A DNA stretch of 64,000 nucleotides from Cinclus cinclus (Eukaryota; Chordata; Aves; Passeriformes; Cinclidae): positions 13,673,925-13,737,924 of the forward strand of contig NC_085060.1 of NCBI RefSeq assembly GCF_963662255.1, read 5' to 3'. Below the pieces are notes generated by a model. The model was given only the letters and a program-made list of their open reading frames with translations. It was not told where the DNA came from and did not search any database. This document shows, piece after piece, positions 20,300-31,394 of this stretch. The position numbers and the translations under genes are program-made. Position 1 is the first letter of the stretch. Every line of letters begins with the position of its first letter.

Positions 20300-21210
20300 T
20301 CCAAGGAGGGGACTCATGTGACACAGGGGAGGGACCATCATGGAGATGAAGTTGGGGGGCTGCTCCCCTCTGCCTCTGCAAGGCACCGAGCCCACAGCAC
20401 GGGGTGCATGGGCACTGCTGTGCCCTCAGACCCCTCTTCCCAGCTCCCAGGGCTGCAGCATCCCTGCTCCAGGTGCAGACAGCAGGCACAGCTGGTCCCC
20501 TGGTCCCCAGGCTGTGACCCCCGCTGTCCCTGGGACAGCCTTGGACTCTGTTGTGCTGCACTGGGAGCTCGTGTGCCTGGGCTTCAGCACAGCTCACACT
20601 GGCTGTGCTAAACCCGGCGTGTTCTTCCCTGCTGCTGCCTCCCCATTGTCTAAACTTTGGGAGCATTAAGGTACAAGCTGTAAAAATAGAGCCCGACGCC
20701 AGGACCCCCTCACACAGGGCTCCAGGACTGATGTCACCCTCCCGCCGCTGCCCCGGGGCTCAGGGTTCATATCCCTCCCTCCCCAGAGCAGCATCTCCAG
20801 CCTTTGCGACACTGATGGTGGCTTTAGGGTGACAGTGGCTCTGCAGTGATGGGTAGTTGGAGTATCCAGATGTCCTGGGGGGGACATGTGAGTACCCAAC
20901 AGGGGACAGGAACAGGGCTTGTCTGGTGCTGGCAGTGCCAGGGGCTCCGATCCTGGGCAAGGCAATGGGAGGGCAGCAGCATCCCCCCATTTCAGCTCTA
21001 GGGTGGGTAAAACACCCACAGCCTCCAGCAGATGGACTTGCAGATGGACTGGGATGGATACGCAGCTCTCGCACACCCCTCAATAATTCGGGGATTTATC
21101 AAGGGTCCCTGTCACCAAAGCCAGCCCAGTCCCACCCCTGGCTGTGGCTGAGGGGTCCCAAGGGTCCTGGGGAAGGGAGAAGCCCCCAGCCTGCTGGGAG
21201 AGCGGCCGGG
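20300..21210. other. GC-rich unique spacer
   Basis: Bland GC-rich sequence with overlapping frames in all directions. No supportable gene. Confidence 0.5.
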
Positions 21211-21214
21211 CTGG

Positions 21215-21415
21215 TGCGAGGGGCTGCCAGCGGAAACATCTATTGTTTTCCCACCTGTCCGAGTTACAAAGGGCCAAATGGATTTTCATGAAATGTTATT
21301 AAAAAATGAAAAGGGTTTGGCTTCCGGGCCGAGGGCCCGAGTGCCAAATCCGCCCCAGGCAGAGTTTTATGGCTAAGTCTTTAATAAAAGCCTTTGAAAG
21401 GGGGGCTTAAATCTG
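21215..21415. promoter_or_regulatory. Candidate enhancer island with SOX-like, E-box and HOX13/CDX-like motifs
   Basis: ATTGTT at 21242-21247 (SOX core) is followed immediately by CACCTG at 21252-21257 (ZEB/SNAI-type E-box). Then come TTTTCATGAAATG, GTTATTAAAAAATG, GAGTTTTATGGC and CTTTAATAAAAGCC. CpGs are kept at 21326-21352 (TTCCGGGCCGAGGGCCCGAG). The mosaic of AT-rich motifs and retained CpGs argues for constraint. Confidence 0.3.
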
Positions 21416-21419
21416 GAGT

Positions 21420-22000
21420 CTCCACAGACCCTCTCCACTCAAGGGCAGCATGTGGGGGATTGCAATGTGTTCATATACTGCTTAGCCTCTTCTGAAGGCG
21501 TTTTTCTGTGACAAGGACACTAAACCCCTGCTCTGCTCTCAGTGTCCTGCTGGAGATGGCTCCCAGGCTGGCAGGGACCCTTCTTCTGGCAGATTTTGGC
21601 TGGGGGGGGAAAGCATTAAGAGACCAGGGAGAGAGGAGACGTAGCTCCAGACACATCCTAGGACACAGCAGCTCCCAAAAAGCTGTGTGCTTGATGCCTG
21701 GCAAGGAGCCTGTGTGTCCTGAGGCTGCCGGGGGGTATCATCCCAGTCCACCATCCCATGGGATAGGGGTACCCTGCATTTTCACCCCATACTCCTGTTG
21801 ATGTTTTGGCCTCCAGAGGGTGGAAAAGGCATTTCTGAGGGTTTTGTCTGAGGGCTGGAAGGCTGTGAGCACCCAATGGCTTGGGAAGGTCCTTGGGGAG
21901 TGAACTCAGACAGGTCCAGGTGGGTGATAACTGGATGTCACACACTGAGCATGGCACACGTGCTCCCTGCAAACGTGTTCTGGCTGCCGAGAATTCTGTG
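21420..22000. other. Unique spacer
   Basis: Mixed sequence; no feature recognised. Confidence 0.5.
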
Positions 22001-22004
22001 TGCA

Positions 22005-22275
22005 AACCTCAGCTTCAAATAATTTGTAAATAATGTTCTCATTACTTTGCTAGCTCTAATTAGGACAAAGGGGGGAGAAATGAAGTATTTAGGCTGACTC
22101 CCAGGGAAACTGTGTAGAGTTGAGCAGCTCCATAGGCTGCAGAGCAGTATCCTAAAGGGAGTGCTGAAAACCTTGAGCTGTTTAAATTTAGGCTGGGGAA
22201 GCCCTGGAGGTTAATGCAGGGCCTGTATTGGCCCGGGGAGAGGAGGTGGGAGATAAAAAGGCCCCTTTCATTACT
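22005..22275. promoter_or_regulatory. AT-rich candidate enhancer island
   Basis: Contains TCAAATAATTTGTAAATAATG, GCTCTAATTAGG (homeodomain), GTTTAAATTTAGG and GAGATAAAAAGGCC. The TAATTA-type core and GATA-like AGATAA are visible. Composition differs clearly from both flanks. Confidence 0.25.
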
Positions 22276-22279
22276 CTCC

Positions 22280-22900
22280 ATGGCACTGCAGTGAAGGGCA
22301 GGCTGCAGATCTCCCTTCCCTGCCATCCATCGCTCTTCGGGCTGGAACCTTGGGCTCAGCTCTTTTGTGATCAGGGTTTCAATTGGCGTTTAACACGATC
22401 AGTGTGGCGGAGCAGTGAGACATCACTTCAGTGCTGCAAAGCCCCAGCTGCAGCCAAAGCTGTGTCACTCGATGGCTTTGCTGCCACCGTCGCCGTGTTC
22501 GCTGTCACTCACAGGCTGAGCAGGCTCTGAGCAGCACTGAGGGATGGGAGGGTGAGGGGGTGTTGTCTGAGGTTAACAACCATGGAGGGGTGACAGCAGC
22601 TGGGGTTGGTTGGAGGTGATGCCTGTGGATTTGCTGGCAGCCAAAGGACAGGGCTCCTGAGCGATGTCTGGTCAAGTTGGGGGCTGTGAAGAGATCCCAT
22701 GGGGCTCCTTGTGATCATGGCTGGGCTCAGCTGCGTCACAGTTCACCAGATAAACCTCGTGGATTTTGGCTTCTACATGATGTCTAACAAATGGGCGCTC
22801 CAGCTTCTCGTGTCTCCTCCTTTGCCTGCAGAATAATCAGATATTGGGTGGCAGAAGTAGCTAGGAAGGTACAAAACCTCTGTGCCCCACAGAAATTTTT
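22280..22900. other. Unique spacer
   Basis: Mixed sequence with a small AT-rich patch at 22770-22860 (GATGTCTAACAAATGG, GAATAATCAGATATTGGG). No gene recognised. Confidence 0.4.
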
Positions 22901-22914
22901 TCTGAGAGGAGAAA

Positions 22915-23065
22915 CAGGTGAGCCAGGGTGGAGAGCTGAGCACAGGGTGTCCAGAGAAGCTGTGGCTGCCCCTGGATCCCTGTAAGTGTCCCAGGCAAGG
23001 TTGGATGGGGCTTGGAGCAGCCTGGGATAGCTGTCACTATCAGGGTGGTGGCTCTGGCATGGTGG
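22915..23065 (+). mobile_element. CR1 LINE 3' region fragment, plus orientation
   Basis: 'gtccagagaagctgtggctg', 'aagtgtcccaggcaaggttg' and 'ggcttggagcagcctgggat' are diagnostic of the avian CR1 3' region. The distal part is diverged and the terminal octamers are missing, so the copy is eroded at both ends. Confidence 0.85.
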
Positions 23066-23069
23066 TGTG

Positions 23070-23325
23070 AAGTTGGTGACATCAGTGGGGCTGGATGGGG
23101 TCAGAATGGCCAGCGCCAGCCTGGCACCCCCGCAGCTTTGGCACCGTGCAGAGGGACAGATTTTGGGTGATTCCAGGGGAGAGGTGAGCAGTTCCCCCCA
23201 GACCCCTGAGGAGGGCAGCAGGAGGGGGCACACGGATCTGGTCATGCCAGGGTGGGCAGCCCCACTCCATGAGCCCCAGGAGAAGGGAAGCGGGTGTTTG
23301 GGATTGTTTGCTGCAGAAGGGAATG
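23070..23325. other. Unique spacer
   Basis: Mixed sequence; no feature recognised. Confidence 0.4.
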
Positions 23326-23329
23326 AGCT

Positions 23330-23445
23330 GAAGACAACGTCAAGCTCTGTAAATATTTATCAGATGAATGGGAGCAGGGTTTGAAACATTAGACAGCTGA
23401 GAAATGGCTGTTTTAATAATTCTCCTGATAAATGAAAACCTCGGG
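23330..23445. promoter_or_regulatory. Small AT-rich candidate island
   Basis: GTAAATATTTATCAGATG, GTTTTAATAATTCTCC and CTGATAAATG combine FOX-like, homeodomain and GATA-type cores in about 100 bases. Confidence 0.2.
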
Positions 23446-23449
23446 TGGG

Positions 23450-23990
23450 GGGACAGGGAGCAGGTCATGGGGGAGGGGAGTTGTTTAGAGATTTGAGGCT
23501 TGGGAAGCAGTCCCGGGCTGAGATGGGGCCATGGGCCTTCCCACTTGGGGATGAGGAGCTGGGACAGCCCTGCAGGACCTGGTTTCTGCTGCCTCCCGCA
23601 CCACAGCCTGTGCAAGGGTGACACGGGAGAGGGACACATAAGGGGAAAAGACCCAATTCTCATTTTTTCAGACCTAAAATTCCTGCTGCAGTGGAGCACA
23701 GGGGGAATGTGCAAGCAGGGCATCCAGCTCTGCCTGTTTTCTCAGTTAAGCATCTAAAGCTCCCTGCCTAAGGAATGCAGGAGGAGGGTAGCTCCAGCCT
23801 TGGAATTCTCCCTCTGCATCTCCTGGAGCTGTGCCTGGGCCAGGACCCAGGTCTGGCTCAGTGAGGCTCCATCAGCTCCTGGCAGGGGACACCCAAAATC
23901 CCAGGGCGGGGGCTGGCAGGTGAGTGGGGGAGCTTGGCTCCATGGGCTTTGCTTTCAAATGTGTGTGCAAGTTTGGAGCCTGCACGGAGA
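23450..23990. other. Unique spacer
   Basis: GC-rich sequence; no feature recognised. Confidence 0.4.
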
Positions 23991-24080
23991 GTTGATTAAT
24001 TGCTGGCCATCTTGGAAGGGCTGTTTTTTTTTTAAATAGTATTATTTTAAACAAAACTTTGCCGTTCCCCTTTAAAGGAG
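23990..24080. promoter_or_regulatory. Candidate regulatory site: YY1 consensus in AT-rich patch
   Basis: GCCATCTTGG at 24006-24015 exactly matches the YY1 consensus. It is preceded by GTTGATTAATTGC and followed by a T-run and TTAAATAGTATTATTTTAAAC. YY1 sites also occur in promoters and in LINE 5' ends, so one site is only suggestive. Confidence 0.25.
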
Positions 24081-24084
24081 ACAT

Positions 24085-25310
24085 CTGGGCTCAACGTGGC
24101 AGGCAGGGAGAGTGGGGATGGGTGCAGGGAGAGGTTTGTGCAGGAAAAACACGGTCCCTGCATGGAATCCATGGGGCAGCTTGCTCTGTGCCAGGCTGGG
24201 GGCTGGGCCAGGACATGCCCACCCTCCTGGCAGTGCCAGGGGGCTCAGGGGGACAGGGGATCTTTGGCCAAGGATCCCTGATTTGCTGCAGGAAGGAGAG
24301 ATTTGACTTCCCAGTGACTTCCAGGAGAGAACACCTTGGAGATAAACCCCAGGACAATGCTCAGGAACAGCCGTGCTCTGGATCCACCAGGAAGATTCCT
24401 GCTGCTGCCAGGAATGCGACAGGAGAGAAATATGGGGGAGACAAACCTTCCTCCTTCCACTCCTAAAGCATCCCCAGACTCCCTGGGGCAGGGTAGGAAT
24501 ACCCCACCTGGGCAGGCTGTCTGTCAGTGTCCTTTATGGGATGTGCCTCTGGCTGTGGGCATTGGGGTGTTTGGGGTACAGGGAGCTCTGGTTTGGGCTT
24601 TTATCCACAGTCAAGTCTCGGGCTCTTCCACTCCCTGGGCTTTGGGGCAAGCTGGAGCACAGCTGAGACAGAGGAATAAAGCAAAGCTTTTGTATTTATT
24701 TGTCCTTTAATGCTCTGCCATATTCACCTTTCAGGAAATTTCCGTCTGCTCCACGAGCTCCTTGCCCGGCTCCGCTCAGCAGCTCCACATGGTTTCGTTT
24801 TCCTCGCAGCACCAATAAATCTGTGAGTGAAAGCGGCTGCTGGAGGGCTCTGCTCCACGGCAGACCCTCCCTCACCCACGCAGGATGTCCGTGTCAGCAG
24901 CTTGCAAATCCTGCTCCCGGGATGGGGATGGGGGCCTGGGATGGGGCTGCCTTCCTGCTGGGATGCTGCATGGGCAGAGGGCTCCTGACAGGGAAAAAAA
25001 CTCCTCCGGTGGATCTGTTCAGAGCTGATGGCTCTGCCCAGGCTCTGGGAGCTCGCCTGTTGTCACTGAGAGCTGGCACCACCCCGTGCTAGGGGACTGG
25101 GTGATGTCCCTTTGGGTGCTGCAGGACAGGCTGGCACCCGCACTTGGCACAGCACCCAAAAACTTTTTTGGGAGCTCCAGTTGATTGCCCAATGCTGTTC
25201 CATCAGCTGCAAAGCCTCCAGAGCCACTTTCCTCCCAAACAGGGTCCTGGGAAGTAGAAATCATTGCCAGGCTCTCCTCACTTCAGCCAACTTCTCAGCT
25301 CCCACTGTGA
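24085..25310. other. Unique spacer
   Basis: Mostly GC-rich unique sequence. An AT-rich patch at 24670-24740 contains GTATTTATTTGTCC and CTTTAATGC. No credible gene. Confidence 0.5.
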
Positions 25311-25314
25311 GAAA

Positions 25315-25445
25315 CGTGTGTTTTTAGTTAATGAAAGCTGAGATTAACTCATGACCCCGGAGTCTGGGAGATGGCACTTTAATAAAACTGATAAATAGCA
25401 GCTTTCTGATAAAAATCACTTCTTAAAATGCATCACAATTGTTTT
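25315..25445. promoter_or_regulatory. AT-rich candidate enhancer island
   Basis: GTTTTTAGTTAATG, CACTTTAATAAAACTGATAA (HOX/CDX-like plus GATA-like), TTCTGATAAAAATC and CACAATTG-type sequence occur in a 130-base block with a sharp drop in GC. Confidence 0.25.
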
Positions 25446-25449
25446 CCTT

Positions 25450-25985
25450 CCCTCCCCGTGGCCCCCCAGGCTCAGGCGTAGCTTGGGAGGGCCTGAGGGC
25501 ACAGAGAGGGTGTGAAACAAGAAGGTTGTGGGTTTGTTCCCCGGCAGAAATTGCCTGTGGTTTGCTCCAGGGCTGGCAGGTGCTCCGAGCTGAGGTTCTG
25601 GCTCTCAAATGGGCTCCCTGGATTAGAAGCAAACACTGTTACCCTTTATTGCTGTAGATCCTGTTGATATCTCATGAAAATGATTTTGGCTGCGCTCACG
25701 GTTCAGGCTGGGAGCTCTGACATCCGAGGGCAAAGCCTGTTCTTCGCCAAGCAGAGACTGGAAATGTTTGGGTTGCCAAACCCCGTCCTCACTCTGCCTC
25801 CTCCCCAGCCTCCAGCAAAGGTGGTGCAGGGTTTGCCGGGCTGGAAAATTGAATTTTCCCACTCTTATCCCAGCCAGGGCTTGGCCTGGAAGATGGGGGG
25901 CTGGACTCTCCTGTCCCCCCTCCTGGTGACAGGGATGTCATTTGCAGTGTCCCAACAGCTCTGTGGGTGTGTGGTGCTGGGAATG
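25450..25985. other. Unique spacer
   Basis: Mixed sequence; no feature recognised. Confidence 0.4.
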
Positions 25986-25992
25986 GCCTCAA

Positions 25993-26225
25993 ATTGAGCC
26001 AGGGGAGGTTTAGTTGGATATTAGGAACACATCCTTCATGGAAAGAGTGGTCCAGACCTGGCACAGGTTGCCCAGGGCAGTGGTGGAGTCGCCATCCCTG
26101 AAGGGAGGTAACAGACACATGGATGTGGCACTTGGGGACACGGGTTAGTGGTGGCTTTGGCAGTGCTGGGCAACAGCTGGACTCCATGTGCTTTTCCAAC
26201 CTTTTGTAAAAAATTCTGGGATTTT
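25993..26225 (+). mobile_element. CR1 LINE 3' fragment, plus orientation
   Basis: Clear landmarks in order: 'caggggaggtttagttggat' with 'attaggaacacatccttca', 'ggcacaggttgcccagggca', 'gtggtggagtcgccatccct', 'gtggcacttggggacacggg' with 'ttagtggtggctttggcag', and 'tgcttttccaacc'. Terminal octamers have decayed to 'attctgggatttt'. This is the most complete CR1 3' end in the window and is oriented 5' to 3' on the + strand. Confidence 0.93.
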
Positions 26226-26229
26226 ACAG

Positions 26230-27000
26230 TGCCATGGCTCTCCCACCCGAGCAGGGCACAGGTTCCTCCTGGATGCAGATCAAGCCCAGTGCTCAGTGAT
26301 ACCCTGCTCCAACTGCCTTCATCTCCTCCTGCTCTTCTTCCTTCTCCTACTCCCAGCTGCCTGGTGCTTTCTTCCCAGAAATGCTCTTTTCCCTGGCTCC
26401 CCCGACTGTCCCCATTTCCAAATCCATCCTGAGTTACAGCTGAACTGGGATGGCTGACTCTGCAATCCAGCCCCTGGTGTTACCTTTCCCTTTGCTCCAG
26501 GGTTTGATCCATCTTGGATAACCAGAGAGCTCTTCTGGGGAAAGCAGCTATTTTTATTTCAGCTCTTACACCAACCCGAGCACATTTCTGCAGGCACAAA
26601 ACAAATTCCACGTGGAAGAGAATTAATACGGCCCCAGAGCTGTGCTGGGAATGATACAGACACGGCAGAGGAATGAGGCCAGAGCTCTGAAGGTGCCTGG
26701 GAGCAAGAAAATGTTCACTGACAAGAAAAGCTGTCATTAGTGGTTTATGAAGGTGTTTGTCCTGCCTTGTGGCGGGAGAGAGAAGGGAGAAGTGGGATTT
26801 GGGGGGGCTGTTTCAGCCATCCCTCCTCACAGCAGGTCACAGCCACCTCCACCCAGAGGAGCCCAAATGTCACTCATGGTCCCCTTTGCCCCTGAGCTCC
26901 ATCCCCCAGTGCTGCTGGCAGGGAGGGGGGGCACAAGCGGATGTTTGTTCCTGGGGATGACAATCCCACTGTCCTCATTCTCATCGTTGTGCCTGCGGGA
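26230..27000. other. Unique spacer
   Basis: Includes a pyrimidine-rich stretch (26310-26430) and mixed sequence. No gene recognised. Confidence 0.5.
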
Positions 27001-27004
27001 AGAT

Positions 27005-27135
27005 CAGCAGCTGATTGGGGAAGTCATTTTCTAACAGCACAAATCAATATTTATTATAATGAAAAAGAGCGATTGATATCAGGAAGGGTGATAATAATAA
27101 AAAAACCCCATGTCTAAAGTTATTACTTGTATGTA
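27005..27135. promoter_or_regulatory. AT-rich candidate island with paired ONECUT-like cores
   Basis: ATCAATA at 27043-27049 and ATTGATA at 27072-27078 place two ATTGAT cores in opposite orientation 29 bases apart, a pattern that fits ONECUT/HNF6-type sites. TATTTATTATAATG, GATAATAATAAAA and AAAGTTATTAC surround them. Confidence 0.25.
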
Positions 27136-27139
27136 CAGC

Positions 27140-27995
27140 CGAGGATGAAAAAACCATCCCCAAACAGAGGCTTTGTTGGTTTCTTTTCCTTTGTAGAAAC
27201 AGATTCCTCTGATATTCTCCCTCAGATGCTCCCAGGCACCCTGCCGAGGTTTTGATGTTCGGCTTGCATCCAGAATATTGAGCATGAAATCCAAACATTC
27301 CTTCTGGTGGCAGCTGAGGGAGACACAGTGAGGATAACAGAGGAGCCTCTGCCATTCCCTGGGGGAGAGGAAGACCAAGGGGGCCAGGAAGACCCAGAGC
27401 TGAGGGGGCTGCAGGTAGGGCACAGCACCAACCAGACCCACCTTTTGAACTCTTTTGATTTTTTTTTTTTTTTGTATCAGGGCTGCAAACATCATGCCCA
27501 GGGCTCTGCCATCTGAGCTTTGCTGCTTGGGCCACTGGGCAGGACTGTGTCAGAGGATGGTCAGAGAGAGGTCTCTCTAATACGTGTACCACAGACAACC
27601 TCACCTGGCCAGGAGGTTGTGTGGTCACTTCCCAGACCCACCTCGAGCTCTCCTGAATCCAGATCAGGTGAGGCCAGAGGATGCTGCTGGAGAAGGGTTT
27701 GGGTGAGTGGTTCCTAGCCTGTGGAAAGAACTTCCCCAAAATCTCAGTGATCATTCCAAACCTCAGCACCTCTTCACCAGTGGTGGCTTCTCAAGAGTGC
27801 AGCATCTCCAACTTGATGCTCAGAATACACATGGTTAAAGCAGAAGAAACAAGGCTCAGCCATGAGCAAAGCTGTTCCTGTGCGAGTTCTCTGAGCTCCT
27901 GCTCCCCAAATTCCTGCCCTTTGGCTCAGCTGGGAGTGAGGGAGGGCGGGGACCAGGCAGGAGTGAGCTGCCTCCTTCGCAAGGTGAGCTCCCTG
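27140..27995. other. Unique spacer with T15 homopolymer
   Basis: A T run of about 15 lies at 27459-27473. Overlapping open frames of up to 241 codons on the minus strand show no recognisable domain. No transposon body is attached to the T run. Confidence 0.5.
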
Positions 27996-27999
27996 AGTA

Positions 28000-28085
28000 A
28001 TCAATGAATCAGTTTTGTGTTCATTAAATCACCATTCCCTATCTGCAAAAGCAGCCATTAGCTAATTGATTCTTCCGGGTGCTGT
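28000..28085. promoter_or_regulatory. Candidate regulatory island, homeodomain-rich
   Basis: GTAATCAATGAATCAG, GTTCATTAAATCACC and CATTAGCTAATTGATTC form a compact cluster. GCTAATTGATT combines a TAATTG core with a PBX-like TGATT. Confidence 0.25.
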
Positions 28086-28089
28086 ACCC

Positions 28090-28430
28090 AGGCTCTTTGG
28101 TGTTGTTCCCACTGACACTCTGCTCTCCTGTCACTGCCATGTGTGCACTCTCCTGGCCATCTCCAGCCTCTCCAGCAGCACTTTGGAAAACAGACCCAGC
28201 ATTTCAGCATCAGGAATCTCACTAATCAGGTCTAGGATTTGGGTCTGATGCCTGGATTGTGTTGATCCTGGGTACTTCGGGGTGATCCCCTTCCCCTCCC
28301 GCTCTGTCTCCCTCACCCCAGCTCCTGGGAGGGAGTTCCCACTGTCCCACCCCCCATCCCAGCTTCTCATTTCCCAAAGCTGACACCCATAACCATTCCT
28401 TTCTTTGCATAGCTCATCCCTGTTCAATTT
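28090..28430. other. Unique spacer
   Basis: Pyrimidine-rich unique sequence; no feature recognised. Confidence 0.4.
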
Positions 28431-28690
28431 TCCCTACTGAAATACTCTAAAGCTTGGAGGTTTGCTCCTTCAAAGGACTCAAAGCTTTCCTCTCTTTCTC
28501 AGAGATTAATTATAGCTTCAAACACCTGCAGTAACTTCCTTCAATTACCAGGATTCTGCTCAGGAACTTCTTGAGGATTAAAACTGCTGCCTTTCACTTG
28601 ACAGAATCTTGCTCTGAGCCAGGCCCAGGCTCCACGGGCAGTTACAGCTGAAAGAGCCATAAATTCAGGTTAATCTGACTGAAACCCTGC
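28430..28690. other. AT-richer unique stretch, possible weak regulatory island
   Basis: Contains GAGATTAATTATAGC and CAAACACCTGCAG (E-box). The composition shift is less sharp than in other islands. Confidence 0.2.
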
Positions 28691-29059
28691 AGTGTGCAGA
28701 GAGGGGCTGTTTTCCAGTCTCCCAAGGATGCTGCCCATGGAAGGGTCACTTTCCTGCAGTCTTGGAGTGGATCTGAAAGCCAAATCCTTCATTCCTGCTC
28801 ACACACCACCACTCCAGTACCCAGTTCTGCTCTTCATCTCATCAGTAGTGGCTGCCTGGTGCCAGGCAGGGCTGTGGCAGGAGGGAAGAGGGTTAGGGAT
28901 GGGAGAAGAGATGGGAAAGTGAGTGCTGGAGCTCGAAGGGGCAGATGCCCAAGGCAGTATCCTGGCACTGGCTCCTCCAGAGGTTCTTCAGGAGACGGCT
29001 AGAATTCATGTCTGTGATGCCAGAGGATGAACAACTCTGCTGCACTAGGAATCTCCACT

Positions 29060-29210
29060 GTTCTGAGGGATGGAGGAGAGAGGAAAAGACATGGAGAAGA
29101 AATGGAAGAGGAGACAAAGGAGAGGTGGGAAAGAGGTGAAGAAGAGATGGAAAAGAGTGTGTAGAAGAGAGGAAAGGAGATGGAGGAGAGATGGGAAAGG
29201 GGGTGACAGT
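29060..29210 (+). repeat. Purine (GA)-rich imperfect minisatellite
   Basis: About 150 bases almost free of pyrimidines on the + strand, with recurring GGAGAGA, GAAGAGATGG and GGGAAAG words at roughly 14-25 base spacing. Such tracts can adopt H-DNA, but that is inference. Confidence 0.75.
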
Positions 29211-29374
29211 TCACTGAAGGTGACATGGGGCATACTTCACCCTGGGTTATCACTCTGCCTCCTCTCTGCTGCCTGTGGGAGGATGGGACAGCCCAAGGCA
29301 CATCCTCACTGGAACCTCCTCCTCACTGGGGAGGCTTCTCCTTTTGCCAAGGATGTATGTGAAGGGCCAAACAT

Positions 29375-29399
29375 TCCCCCCCTCCCTCCCTCCCCCCCC
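29375..29399 (+). repeat. C-rich (CCCTC)n low-complexity tract
   Basis: A pyrimidine-only run ending in AG at 29400-29401. It resembles a splice acceptor tract, but no exon is recognisable downstream. Confidence 0.8.
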
Positions 29400-29634
29400 A
29401 GGGCACTGAAGGAGACCCAGAATGATTTGATTGATATTTGGAGACAGTGAGATGACAACATTGACTGACAAACTGCTTGTTTCTCTCTGTCTCTCTTTTT
29501 AATTTCTGCAGTTAATGCAGCATTCCACAAACCTTCCCCAGCTGATGAAGCACAGAGTGATCCGGGGGGGCTGTCTGGGCCCACATGGTGTGTGCTGTGA
29601 ACAAGGACCCCCAGGATCTTTGCAGTGAAGGGAG

Positions 29635-29850
29635 GATGAAATTTATATCATCCCAGTGAACTGATCCTCTTATCTGCATTGTCTGCTCAGCATCTAATGA
29701 ACTAATGAAATATGCAACAATTCAGCTCTAGAACAGACCTCGCTTTTAAATTAGCACTAATTAGAGATAATTATCTTGGCTGGTTTGATGTTTCTGTGTA
29801 ATGAGCTCGGGTTTTCTTTTGTTAGCAATTGGTGTGGTCAAATATACGAA
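29635..29850. promoter_or_regulatory. AT-rich candidate enhancer with GATA/TAATTA palindrome
   Basis: AGATAATTATCT at 29765-29776 is a perfect 12-bp palindrome in which two facing GATA cores flank a TAATTA core-like centre. It directly follows TTTTAAATTAGCACTAATTAG. GAACTAATGAAATATGC and GTGTAATGAGC lie nearby, and CTTATCTGC at 29669-29677 adds another GATA-type core. Confidence 0.35.
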
Positions 29851-29854
29851 GCGA

Positions 29855-30445
29855 CACGTTGGATTTCCACAAGTGCCTCCTCATTCCTGACTTGCTTCAA
29901 CATCTCCGAGGGGTCCCCTCCCCTTCTGATGCCATTCCATTGAGCTGCCTTGTTGCTGCCCTTCCTTGATGGTGGGAGGGGATGCAAGGGAAGAGCCAGG
30001 AAAAGGCACTGCAATCCTTGCAGCTCCCACCCTCCATGCCCTGTTCTTGCTCCCCCAGAAAGTCTGGGGAAGGGGGACTGACACATGGCTCCTGCTGGCA
30101 CTTGGCACCAGTAAGTTGTAGCACAGGTGGTCAAAAATTCCCCTTCCCCGACCCCAGCTCCATCCTTGTCCCTTTCCCAAGCAGAAGGATGTGGCACTGC
30201 CCGAGGACAGCCCAGACACGAGTGAGCAGCTGCGTGGGGCTGGGCTGGGTCTGGGGTTAAAGCACCACCCTGTAAACAGTAATGTGCCATGAATCCCTCA
30301 CTTCTCAAGGGAATTTTAACAGCCTGGCTGGTGACAAGCTGCCAGGGCAAAATGCTGTAAATGGTGATAAAATCACACGTCCCTCTATCACAGAGCAAGG
30401 CACCCACTCTTTGTACTCCATAACAGGGGAGCTACAGGGTTGTGG
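29855..30445. other. Unique spacer
   Basis: Mixed sequence; no feature recognised. Confidence 0.4.
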
Positions 30446-30451
30446 GAGCTG

Positions 30452-30531
30452 TGAGGGTCATGGGGCAGGGCAGTCTGGCATTGTGGGGCCATGAGGGACA
30501 CATGGCAGGACAGCCCAGCATCATGGGGCCA
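30452..30531 (+). repeat. Diverged 40-bp tandem duplication
   Basis: 30452-30491 and 30492-30531 are in perfect register, starting TGAGGG and ending TGGGGCCA, with substitutions in the middle. It is older than the 41-bp duplication at 17180. Confidence 0.8.
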
Positions 30532-30534
30532 CCC

Positions 30535-31200
30535 AGCCAGCCCCGGGCTGCAGCCCCAAACCTGTCAAATAATTCTGTCAGCACCTGTTTTATGGACCTG
30601 AAATGGGAAAGAGTGAAAGGCACTGATTGTGCTGCATTAGTGGGGAACAGGAGGAAGTCCTAAAATGACTCCCTACCCATGGAATGGGATGTCTGTCCCT
30701 AGGCTCCCTCTCCCCAAGGCATGGCCAGGACTCAGATGAGGCTCAGTTTCCCTCCCCATTTTACTGTAGGTTGAGCAAACACCACAGGCCCTCGTAGAAT
30801 CAAAGCAGAGGGATGAAGGACAGTCACCTGGCACTGGGGTCTGACAGACAAGTGAATTCCAGCTGAATGATCCTCAACAAGTCCTCTCTGGAGAGGCTTT
30901 AGGAACCATGGGGTGGTGGCTGCAGCTCACAGGAGCAGGGTCCTTGGGGAGCTGGGGCAGTCACTGAGGTGTTCCAGCCCTCTCTGGCAGTGCCTGGCCC
31001 CATTCCCCCTCACTGCCATGTCCATAGGGAAGACTGGGGGCTCATCCCACCCACCCCAGGGCAGGGTCCAGGGCTGGACTGTGAATGAGGGCCTTGCAAG
31101 AGCTGCAGAAGCAGCAGTGGGGCAGCCCTGAGGGACTATGGGCTCAGGAATGGGTGAAGAAGGGGCCTTGAGAGTTGAGATATAGTCACTACCTCTCATC
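30535..31200. other. Unique spacer
   Basis: Mixed sequence; no feature recognised. Confidence 0.4.
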
Positions 31201-31204
31201 CCAC

Positions 31205-31390
31205 CAGCTCCACACCGCCTCTTTATTAACAGCCATTTCCCATTTATTTCAATTTATTTCCCTTTCCCAGTTATTATGATTAACACTTGGAGGTTGTGCT
31301 GGATCAAATATTGGCTTCTGCAGAACATTTTTATAAGCACACATATCTGGATCTATATATCAGCTTGCACATAGACATGGAGATTTTTCT
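31205..31390. other. AT-rich patch
   Basis: CCATTTATTTCAATTTATTTCC is a short internal duplication (CATTTATTTC/AATTTATTTC at 31238-31260), followed by GTTATTATGATTAAC. It is a weak candidate for a regulatory island. Confidence 0.2.
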
Positions 31391-31394
31391 GAAC

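Noticed and set aside
29375..29401. Polypyrimidine tract plus AG as splice acceptor
   Set aside because: No downstream exon-like sequence or matching donor was found; more likely simple sequence.
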